Origin: an archaeon
GTDB lineage: Archaea; Nanobdellota; Nanobdellia; Woesearchaeales; GW2011-AR9
Direction: 5' to 3'
Length of the DNA: 10,717 nucleotides
Assembly (NCBI GenBank): GCA_020053615.1
Contig: JAGVMW010000049.1
Coordinates: 1-10,717 of the forward strand
Shown: positions 6,801-10,717 of the stretch, one piece after another
How the letters are laid out: every line of letters starts with the position of its first letter
How positions within the stretch are numbered: position 1 is the first letter of the stretch
Notes under the pieces: generated by a model
What the model saw: the letters and a program-made list of their open reading frames with translations, nothing else
Databases searched by the model: none
What the model was told of the DNA's origin: nothing
Position numbers and translations under genes: made by a program

Positions 6801-7980
6801 CGCTCATCTTCTTACGATAAGAATCATTCTCCCACAAATGCTTTAGTCTGTCGCTATGTTTCTTTCTTATTTCAGGATGTTCTTTGCAAAAATTTAAATT
6901 AACATTGCTAAGGAGAGAAGACATCTTTGCTTTGTATTCTTCATTAGACCAATTTTCTATGTTTCGTTTAGATAATCTCTCCGAAGCCTTCTTTCTGTTG
7001 TTAGTTATACTCCAAAATTTATTTCTTCCTTCAGCAATCTTTTTGCAATAGTCGGAATCTTTATGTAATTCGGAAGCATGTTTCGCATGTATTTCCCAAT
7101 GTTCTTTCCAATTAATTCTACGAATATTATCTGGGTTGTTATTCATCCGATTAAAGTTAACGTGGTGGCGTATCCTTCCCGCACTTTTTTCATACATCCC
7201 GTGTTCTAAATTCCAGTTATCTGCAAGTGTGTGACAGCCCACCCATTGATTAGATTTTGGTTGGTGGACTAATTGATAGCCAACTAAAGCCGGTTTAAAT
7301 CCATCTTCAGGAATAGATAACCTCAGATTTAGAGGGAAAAGAGAATCTCCTGTCTTTAACTGTTGCGCTTCTTTATAAGTTTCACCCATAAGCATGAAGC
7401 GATGATTCAAAGTACATCTTATTTCTGAGCCATTGTCTAAAGTTATCTTAACCAGCTCTTGTTTCTTCTTGGTTAAACGCGGTTTTTCAATTTCGGCGAC
7501 TTCTATCTCTCCGTTAGAACTTATAGTGAAAGTGTAGTTCTTCTTACCTCGCTTGTGCTCTTTAATGAGTTCTAAGAAAGGCAAATCTCTGCCATCAGTT
7601 AATTTTACTTTAGTATCTCCAGTAAAACATCCAAAATTGCCTTGACTTTTGATTAAAGGATATCTTAATGAGAAATCTTGGGCCATTCTTACCAAAGAAT
7701 CATATACAGCTAAATCGCCATGGGGATGATACTTACCTAAACATTCTCCTACGATTCTGGCACACTTCTTGAATGGCTTATTGTGAAACATTCCTAAGTC
7801 ATGCATGGCAAATAGAATTCTTCGATGCACTGGTTTTAACCCGTCTCTGACGTCGGGCAGGGCTCTTCCCACGATGACCGACATAGCATAATTTACATAT
7901 GCCGTCTTCATCTCTTCTTCGATTAGACGAGGAATAATCTTATCGGATACAGCTGTTTTTGGAGCAGTTTCTTCAGGCAT
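3826..7980 (-). CDS. gyrA: DNA gyrase subunit A precursor, intein-containing
   Basis: GyrA with GyrB introduces negative supercoils using ATP; GyrA holds the breakage-rejoining Tyr and the DNA-wrapping domain. The 1384-residue precursor contains a 524-residue intein (118-641), leaving an 860-residue mature protein, normal for GyrA. The breakage domain shows KYHPHGD and PAAQRYTE, with catalytic Tyr653 (Tyr129 after splicing). The C-terminal pinwheel (about 1030-1330) has six blades, and the GyrA box is QKRGGKG (1053-1059), so this is gyrase rather than topoisomerase IV. The position of E. coli Ser83 is Leu90; Asp87 is kept as Asp94. The last 54 residues are a low-complexity Asn/Gly then Pro/Glu-rich acidic tail. 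The bacterial-type gene implies ancient transfer into archaea. No gyrB is in the window. The start ATG 7980 has no Shine-Dalgarno and sits about 40 nt after the predicted transcript start. Confidence 0.97.
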   Translation of the reverse strand: MPEETAPKTAVSDKIIPRLIEEEMKTAYVNYAMSVIVGRALPDVRDGLKPVHRRILFAMHDLGMFHNKPFKKCARIVGECLGKYHPHGDLAVYDSLVRMAQDFSLRYPLIKSQGNFGCFTGDTKVKLTDGRDLPFLELIKEHKRGKKNYTFTISSNGEIEVAEIEKPRLTKKKQELVKITLDNGSEIRCTLNHRFMLMGETYKEAQQLKTGDSLFPLNLRLSIPEDGFKPALVGYQLVHQPKSNQWVGCHTLADNWNLEHGMYEKSAGRIRHHVNFNRMNNNPDNIRRINWKEHWEIHAKHASELHKDSDYCKKIAEGRNKFWSITNNRKKASERLSKRNIENWSNEEYKAKMSSLLSNVNLNFCKEHPEIRKKHSDRLKHLWENDSYRKKMSALKSEEMKKRWEQNDSSLKKFTSEESKKMWANPNHRKHISESSKRLWENESYRAKRSKLSRELWNNEEYRAKFSRAHFSEAAKKMWSDPELRELHRKKACAQWEDSAFRENIISKIKARNKKRLEEDPKFMQKLTDKAKLALHNKWKDPSYKEKVMKSKILGYVNSLITKHTNITPDIYEKERYNNYLPRLNTALHYFKDFSEMVEQAKLYNHKVISIEFLNEKEDVYDLTVDKTHNFALAAGVFVHNSVDGDSPAAQRYTEAKLNKLAEELLKDLDKETVNFRDNFDGSLKEPVVLPSKLPNLLINGSTGIAVGMATSIPPHNVTEVCNATIATIENPDISVEELMQIIPGPDFPTGAEVICGPSLHYAYAKGKGKVTIKSVAIIEDDQIIITEIPYMVNKAEMIEQIAELVKDKRIVGIRNINDESDREGIRVVVDLKKDVDPNFILNQLYEYSNLRVSFSIALLALVNNEPKVMGLKEFIQHHIAHRQEVITRRTQYDLNEAEKKVHILNGLLIALARLDEVIPGIRNSRTVEDAQKFLINTLSLTEIQAKAILELRLQKLASLEQEKIKQEHTSLLERITYYQSILASTQKVLELIKEELKEIITNYGDARRSKIVHGNDDEYIDWETLIEEERVIVTMTNSGYVKRLPLDTYRTQKRGGKGMKATEMKEEDFVEKVYVASTHDYLLIFTDKGQLYWLKVYNIPEGSRQAKGKHIANVLEMEQGEKITAIVPVRSFTEGYLFMATKQGTVKKTELKEFSNPRKGGIRAINLDETDTLVGVKYTTGNNEIILATKNGQANRFNEEDVRNMGRTAGGVRGIRLEEQDEVIGMLAADEGKEILTLTEKGYGKRTPVSEYRLCNRGGKGVTNIKITDKNGVVKVVMLVDGSEDLMIMSKNGIAIRMKCTDISVVGRATQGVRVIKLSESDQLVAAAQMIGEDNGSSVENGNGNGNNHNSPQNGTEPEPSETESANEEVTPTPEPSPEPSAE
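6319..7014 (-). repeat. array of about 12 Trp-led protein repeats in the intein
   Basis: Directly after the HNH motif, intein residues 206-437 form tandem units of 17-22 residues opening with W-x-[ND/E]-x-x-[YFH]-[RK]-x-K-x-S, for example WENDSYRKKMS, WENESYRAKRS, WNNEEYRAKFS and WKDPSYKEKVM. Unit openings are at intein residues 206, 227, 247 (Phe), 266, 287, 306, 323, 340, 362, 379, 400 (Leu) and 422. Each predicts a short turn and a basic helix, resembling the NUMOD3-type helical DNA-binding modules found beside phage and intron HNH nucleases, but more numerous. The units differ at synonymous sites (WENDSYRKK versus WENESYRAK use CGT and AGA for Arg, TCT and TCC for Ser), so they are old and kept for protein reasons. 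DNA binding is inferred. Confidence 0.8.
7078..7176 (-). other. HNH endonuclease motif within the intein
   Basis: Intein residues 152-184 (precursor 269-301) include IRHHVNFNRMNNNPDNIRRI, a good match to the HNH homing endonuclease pattern (HH-x-N/D-x(3)-x-NN-x-P-x-NL/I). Paired His (intein 155-156), the Asn cluster (163-165, 168) and later His residues (177, 181, 184) are the likely metal and catalytic side chains. Such a domain would cut an intein-free gyrA allele so that repair copies the intein in. The motif appears intact. Confidence 0.85.
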
Positions 7981-8003
7981 TTTTTAGTTAGGAATAATTT
8001 GGG

Positions 8004-8018
8004 TTTATCGTCGATAAA
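8004..8018. promoter_or_regulatory. operator-like palindrome in the gyrA leader
   Basis: TTTATCG at 8004-8010 is perfectly inverted as CGATAAA at 8012-8018 around a single base. It lies about 24-38 nt before the gyrA ATG and immediately downstream of the transcript start predicted from the TATA box. A one-base loop makes an RNA hairpin unlikely, so a repressor site on DNA is the better reading. Confidence 0.45.
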
Positions 8019-8041
8019 GTGACAAGAATTTGAGACGTTTT

Positions 8042-8055
8042 AGGTTTATAAACCT
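8042..8055 (-). promoter_or_regulatory. gyrA TATA box embedded in a 14-bp perfect palindrome
   Basis: AGGTTTATAAACCT is a perfect palindrome whose centre TTTATAAA is a good archaeal TATA element. Transcription about 25 nt downstream would begin near 8022, giving gyrA a leader of about 40 nt. The symmetry gives no directionality by itself; gyrA is the only gene it could serve, since no plus-strand gene follows. Confidence 0.55.
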
Positions 8056-8088
8056 GTCGGTAGGAATTGATGTTTTTTGGAGAAATGA

Positions 8089-8107
8089 GGAAAGAAAAAT
8101 AAAATAA
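8089..8107 (-). terminator. T-rich terminator after the MNT gene
   Basis: Just after the stop at 8110 the minus strand reads TTATTTTATTTTTCTTTCC, the T-tract form used for intrinsic termination in archaea. It would separate the HEPN/MNT transcript from gyrA. Confidence 0.45.
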
Positions 8108-8109
8108 AC

Positions 8110-8694
8110 CTACACCAATTTAATTCCATCATTCTTTATCTCTTTTACTAACTTATTCTTCCCCAAAAAGCTCTTTTCAGTAAAATAATGCACTTGAATC
8201 TTAACGTTGAACTGCTTCTCCAGCTTGTGCACAATTCTCGTCACTTCAATCTCCTGCACTAAATCTTTAGAGAAAACTACTGCAAAATCAATATCAGAAT
8301 GAATTGAAGCCGTCCCTTTAGCATGAGATCCAAATAAAATGATTTTACTTACCCCTCTACAATTTTCATTAAGTCCGCGCACAAATTCCGACGATATTGT
8401 TCTAATATCATAAGACAAGTTTCTTAAATCAGTCTGTTCTTTTTTCCACAATTCTTGAAAAGCTCGAGCATATTCATTCATTTCATTAATATAATACTTT
8501 TCTTTTCTTTCATGTTTTTCTTTAGTAATCACTCCAACTGAAGCGAGTCTCTCTAACCCTCTGCTCAAAGGAGCATTCCCCAATTTTGTAAACTTAAATA
8601 AGTCCTTTCTACTCACCGGCTTTCGTGGCGTTTCAAACAGCAACTCTAAAATTCTCCATGTAGATTTATATCCTAATAATGGTTCAATTAGCAT
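8110..8694 (-). CDS. winged-helix plus MNT nucleotidyltransferase protein, probable antitoxin
   Basis: The 194 residues combine a winged-helix DNA-binding domain (about 1-75, including SRGLERLASVGVITKEK as recognition helix and start of wing) with a minimal nucleotidyltransferase (about 100-194). The nucleotidyltransferase motif is exact: GS at 122-123, ten residues, then DID at 134-136. The third carboxylate position appears to be Gln167 in VKIQVHYF, which I believe is common in this archaeal subgroup but could change catalysis. In HEPN/MNT pairs the MNT partner neutralises a HEPN RNase, in one studied case by adding AMP to it. The start overlaps the HEPN gene by 7 bases (ATGCTAA), so the two are translationally coupled. 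The fused winged helix suggests that it also represses its own promoter. Domain calls are sure; antitoxin role is by context. Confidence 0.88.
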   Translation of the reverse strand: MLIEPLLGYKSTWRILELLFETPRKPVSRKDLFKFTKLGNAPLSRGLERLASVGVITKEKHERKEKYYINEMNEYARAFQELWKKEQTDLRNLSYDIRTISSEFVRGLNENCRGVSKIILFGSHAKGTASIHSDIDFAVVFSKDLVQEIEVTRIVHKLEKQFNVKIQVHYFTEKSFLGKNKLVKEIKNDGIKLV

Positions 8695-9233
8695 TTTAAA
8701 TTCTCCAAGATAGAAAGATACGGCTTTACAATATTTTCAATAAACGATTTAGCTTCATTTAACTGGTCATCATGTTTTGGCAGCTCTCTTTCAGAGGAAT
8801 AATAAGTATACCTTTTACGTTTATCTGCACTTTGCTTTAACATTAATGGCAACGTTTCTTCACTTCTTTGCTTTAAAATAGTAAAAGAAACAAACTCTTG
8901 ACGCGCTTTATCCAAAAGTTCGATAATCTTTTTCTTTAGGTTCTCAGTTTTAACAAACTTTTCTAACACAATGAAGCAGTTAGTGTGCACACCGGTACTT
9001 TCCTCGCTTATCTTCAGGTTAAAATATTTGGCGAAGTACCATAAAGTTACATTGAGGACTGCATAATATCCTGCAATAACTGCATACTTTGAATTATTTA
9101 TCTCCAAGAACTTCTGGGCACTTTCTAAGTCAAATTGATAGTTAAATTCATGGAAAGAAACGTATTTCTCTTTTTCTACCGTTTCTAGCTTCTTTATAAT
9201 CTGCCGTTGCAGTAATTCTTCGTAAGTTACCAT
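8688..9233 (-). CDS. HEPN-domain protein, probable toxin partner of MNT
   Basis: This 181-residue, largely helical protein precedes and overlaps the wHTH-MNT gene. Its C-terminal part (about 136-178) has the HEPN look: RKRYTYYSS, then SERELPKHDDQLNEA, then a final amphipathic helix (SFIENIVKPYL). RELPKH (Arg149 to His154) fits the R-x(4-6)-H RNase signature, but lacks the Asn that often follows Arg and the Tyr two residues after His that MntA-type partners modify; nearby Tyr142, 144 and 145 could substitute. The segment KYAVIAGYYAVLNVTLWY (49-66) resembles the helix pair by which HEPN domains pair up. HEPN toxins cut RNA, and activity here is not certain. The ATG at 9233 has no ribosome site; a TATA element is 41 nt upstream. 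Family call rests on motif plus MNT context. Confidence 0.75.
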   Translation of the reverse strand: MVTYEELLQRQIIKKLETVEKEKYVSFHEFNYQFDLESAQKFLEINNSKYAVIAGYYAVLNVTLWYFAKYFNLKISEESTGVHTNCFIVLEKFVKTENLKKKIIELLDKARQEFVSFTILKQRSEETLPLMLKQSADKRKRYTYYSSERELPKHDDQLNEAKSFIENIVKPYLSILENLKC

Positions 9234-9236
9234 TTT

Positions 9237-9306
9237 TAGTATGTTTTCATACCAAAAATAGTATTCTCCTATTTAAACATTGTGTTTTTGTACTGAAAAT
9301 AGTATG
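9237..9306. promoter_or_regulatory. repeated TAGTAT operator-like boxes upstream of the HEPN/MNT pair
   Basis: TAGTAT occurs at 9237-9242, 9259-9264 and 9300-9305, in the latter two as AAAATAGTAT. The spacings are 22 and 41 bases, close to two and four helical turns, which would place the boxes on one DNA face. A short inverted repeat, GTATG-tttt-CATAC (9239-9252), overlaps the first box, and TACT-x6-AGTA (9291-9304) overlaps the third. They flank the TATA element, as expected for autorepression by the winged helix of the MNT protein. Confidence 0.5.
9270..9278 (-). promoter_or_regulatory. TATA box of the HEPN/MNT operon
   Basis: The minus strand reads GTTTAAATA, centred about 41 nt before the HEPN ATG. 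The predicted transcript start is near 9249. It lies between the second and third TAGTAT boxes. Confidence 0.45.
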
Positions 9307-9358
9307 TAATTAAGTTATATCCTGGTCTTATTTTAAAACAGCAACCTACAAAAGTGAT

Positions 9359-9994
9359 TTACAACTCTTCTCTTCCTTTCTTGAAATCCTGCATGGCTTT
9401 CTGAATCTCGCCCTTGCCTTCTCGTTCTCCTTGATCCAGCTCAACCAGCCGTTGCACTTCGTCCGCTTCTTTATTTACTGCTTCTGCTTCCTGCAGTACT
9501 GCGGGAGGAACTTGTTTGATGAAAGCTTGTTTAGCTTCTGCGCTAGGCAAGTCAAAATACTCAAAGAATTTTTTGGTTAATTTCAGTTTAAAAGTTCGTC
9601 CAAACTTCTCTTTCTCGATAAAACCCTGCTCTTCCAATGAGTGCATATGCTCATAAGCTCCGCTTCCACGTAACTTAACTACTTCTGATTGTACAATAGG
9701 ATATCTCCATGCAATTACGGCTAAAGTACCCATCATCGCCGTATCCATCTCCGTGCTGGAAACGATACTGCTCACCAAAGGCACAAACTCATCTTTAACC
9801 GTCAATTTCCATCCATTTTCTTTTTTGATGATTTGTAATGAATGTTCTCTTTGAGCATAATCTTGCTGCAGCTGGGTAATAATCTTTTCTACTTCGGGCG
9901 CTTCTAGTACACATAAGCTGGCGATTCTTTCCGTAGTAATATCTCTACCTACGGCAAATAATACCGCTTCCACCTTCTTTTCATTAATTTCCAT
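9359..9994 (-). CDS. scpB: segregation and condensation protein B (ScpB)
   Basis: ScpB dimers bind the kleisin ScpA and regulate the SMC condensin complex that organises the chromosome. From ATG 9994 the protein has 211 residues in the usual order: first winged helix (about 5-75, beginning VEAVLFAVGRDIT), second winged helix (about 83-148, with GTLAVIAWRYPIVQSEVVKLRG, then a GAYEHMHSLEEQGFIE and GRTFKLKLT wing), and a charged helical tail. The motif around AVIAWRYPI is a good match to the family's AYxxPI core. A GTG at 10030 would add 12 residues but extend the overlap with the upstream gene to 47 bases; ATG 9994 gives 11 bases of overlap and lies at the expected start of the domain. No scpA or smc is in the window. 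The tail (about 150-211) is longer and more acidic than in minimal bacterial forms. Confidence 0.92.
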   Translation of the reverse strand: MEINEKKVEAVLFAVGRDITTERIASLCVLEAPEVEKIITQLQQDYAQREHSLQIIKKENGWKLTVKDEFVPLVSSIVSSTEMDTAMMGTLAVIAWRYPIVQSEVVKLRGSGAYEHMHSLEEQGFIEKEKFGRTFKLKLTKKFFEYFDLPSAEAKQAFIKQVPPAVLQEAEAVNKEADEVQRLVELDQGEREGKGEIQKAMQDFKKGREEL

Positions 9995-10577
9995 TCTCTT
10001 TTCCGTTTTCTTTAATAAGGAAATAAACACCTTCTTTTAAATCTACCTTCTTCTCATCGATGAGTTTGTCCAAGAAATCTTCTACTTTTTCCAACGGAAC
10101 TCCAGTAAGTTTAGCTAATTGTTCTGAAGTCATTTGACCTCTGCTCCCTAATAATACTTGAATATAATTTCGCAGCAATAAGCTCATGTTTTTCATTATA
10201 TGCTCATTTTCCAGCTTCAACTGCTTTGCTATCATATCAATATTGTGTATTTTTCCCTGCATCTCGCTTAAGAAAGTAGATGCTTCTACATCAGTAAAGT
10301 TTAACTGCTCTGGCCCGATAATTTCGATGATAGAAGGCATATACTCGAAGCAGAACGCCATGATATGGGGCAGATTATCTGTTTCTAATTCCATTTCTAC
10401 AAACGTGGACCACAGTTCTACTCCTTCCTGCTGTCTGATTTCAGCATATTCTTCGCTTAGCACTTTATACTTAGAATCTTGTTTAAGTTTGACGATGTAA
10501 TTATTGAAGGTGCTCTCTACATGCTCTTTGGGCTTTCCCAGCACTTCGATGATACTTCTAAAGGTTATTTTGCTCAT
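9984..10577 (-). CDS. conserved archaeal-type protein of unknown function with C-terminal winged helix
   Basis: The 197 residues begin with a compact alpha/beta domain. FRSIIEVLGKPKEHVE (6-21), LWSTFVEMELETDN (55-68) and FCFEYMPSIIEIIGP (75-89) read as an ACT- or ferredoxin-like beta-alpha-beta layout. A helical stretch with heptad character (about 102-132) follows, then a winged-helix or HTH segment (about 146-189: GQMTSEQLAKLTGVPLEKVEDFL, then a short wing). The strongly patterned segments suggest a conserved family; I cannot name it. Its end overlaps the scpB start by 11 bases, so it is likely made together with ScpB, and a part in SMC/ScpB function or in controlling this operon is plausible. 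The mRNA appears leaderless: a TATA element sits 25 nt before ATG 10577 and there is no ribosome site. Confidence 0.8.
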   Translation of the reverse strand: MSKITFRSIIEVLGKPKEHVESTFNNYIVKLKQDSKYKVLSEEYAEIRQQEGVELWSTFVEMELETDNLPHIMAFCFEYMPSIIEIIGPEQLNFTDVEASTFLSEMQGKIHNIDMIAKQLKLENEHIMKNMSLLLRNYIQVLLGSRGQMTSEQLAKLTGVPLEKVEDFLDKLIDEKKVDLKEGVYFLIKENGKENGN

Positions 10578-10597
10578 GGAAGCAGTAAATAAGAGGG

Positions 10598-10607
10598 TAT
10601 TTTTTAA
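10598..10607 (-). promoter_or_regulatory. TATA box of the scpB operon
   Basis: The minus strand reads TTAAAAAATA, centred about 25 nt before ATG 10577, so transcription should begin at or next to the start codon (leaderless mRNA). Confidence 0.5.
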
Positions 10608-10636
10608 GCCTTTCTCTCAAATGGCACAGTCCAAAA

Positions 10637-10717
10637 AGTGAGTGATAGCACCATTATCACCACTGCCCAGAAAAATCGAGAGTGATTTTCTGGGCTGAGA
10701 TGCGATAGTTGCATCTC
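10637..10717. ncRNA. three abutting hairpins, candidate structured RNA or terminator cluster
   Basis: Three stem-loops follow one another almost without gap. Hairpin 1 (10637-10664): AGTG and GTGATA pair with TATCAC and CACT, 10 bp with one bulged base (10641) and a 7-base loop. Hairpin 2 (10665-10695): GCCCAGAAAAATC pairs with GATTTTCTGGGC, 12 bp with one bulged A and a 6-base loop. Hairpin 3 (10697-10717): GAGATGC and GCATCTC, 7 bp perfect with a 7-base loop, reaching the window edge. Read on the minus strand, the series ends in TTTTT (10633-10637), as a small RNA or terminator would. The strand is therefore probably minus but not proven. There is no tRNA T-arm consensus and no convincing C/D or H/ACA boxes. 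A terminal palindromic part of a mobile element is the main alternative. Confidence 0.45.

Larger units (their letters stand above)
6058..7629 (-). mobile_element. GyrA intein with HNH homing endonuclease
   Basis: This in-frame 524-residue insertion interrupts the conserved GyrA stretch QGNFG/SVDGD. It begins CFTGDTKV (block A, Cys1), has the block B motif TLNH (intein residues 73-76) and ends VFVHN (block G, His523-Asn524), with Ser as the first extein residue. All residues needed for standard class 1 splicing are present, as is a block F-like DVYDLTV-x-x-THNF. The centre lacks a LAGLIDADG endonuclease; it has an HNH nuclease and a Trp repeat array (separate entries). The frame is intact, so the element may still be mobile. 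The insertion point is 12 residues before the catalytic Tyr, whereas the well-known Mycobacterium xenopi GyrA intein is directly after that Tyr, so this occupies a different site. Splice points are certain to the residue because both flanks match GyrA. Confidence 0.95.

Noticed and set aside
9237..9306. CRISPR-like repeats
   Set aside because: The repeated unit is only 6-10 bases, occurs three times, and no spacer-repeat structure exists; operator boxes fit better.
10637..10717. tRNA gene, because two loops have seven bases
   Set aside because: Stem lengths (10, 12, 7 bp) do not form a cloverleaf, and no acceptor stem or T-loop consensus is present.
10637..10717. C/D-box guide RNA, from a TGATAGC and a CTGA on the plus strand
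   Set aside because: The C-box match is poor, the boxes lie inside stable stems, and no second box pair is correctly spaced.

Overview
The window looks like part of an AT-rich archaeal genome, probably a small-genome DPANN-type lineage (Woesearchaeota/Pacearchaeota-like). This rests on archaeal TATA boxes about 25-40 nt before several starts (two implying near-leaderless mRNAs), few Shine-Dalgarno sequences, a pyruvoyl-dependent arginine decarboxylase, an archaeal M50-like membrane protein, a THUMP/RNA-methyltransferase-fold protein, a HEPN/MNT pair, and ScpB. The gyrase A is bacterial in type, as is usual for gyrases found in archaea. The lineage is inference; there is no rRNA or tRNA in the window to confirm it. 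Every gene except the first lies on the minus strand.

Layout: (1) 1-327, the 3' end of a YdjM-family membrane hydrolase on the plus strand, convergent with (2) 340-885, arginine decarboxylase, which has a long leader with a possible 38-codon ORF. (3) 1107-2539 is a compact membrane operon (M50-like pseudo-protease, four-helix membrane protein, 110-residue unknown protein) behind a strong TATA box. (4) 2722-7980 is a gyrA operon: gyrA, then three bases after its stop a THUMP-methyltransferase-like protein whose catalytic motifs are gone. (5) 8110-9233 is an overlapping HEPN and wHTH-MNT pair, probably a toxin-antitoxin unit, with repeated operator-like boxes upstream. (6) 9359-10577 holds scpB and an overlapping upstream gene of unknown function. 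(7) 10637-10717 contains three abutting hairpins that none of the genes explain.

The most striking item is a 524-residue intein in GyrA (6058-7629). It carries an HNH homing endonuclease in place of a LAGLIDADG one, followed by about twelve tandem 17-22-residue units, most opening with Trp, that look like an extended DNA-binding array. Without splicing the gyrase cannot be complete, because the insertion sits 12 residues before the catalytic Tyr. Two neighbouring genes look like pseudoenzymes (an M50 protein without its HExxH motif, and a THUMP protein without its SAM and N/D-PP-Y motifs). Chromosome topology (gyrA) and chromosome organisation (scpB) genes lie on either side of the HEPN/MNT module. 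No gene-free stretch exceeds 300 bases; the longest, 886-1106, holds the arginine decarboxylase leader.
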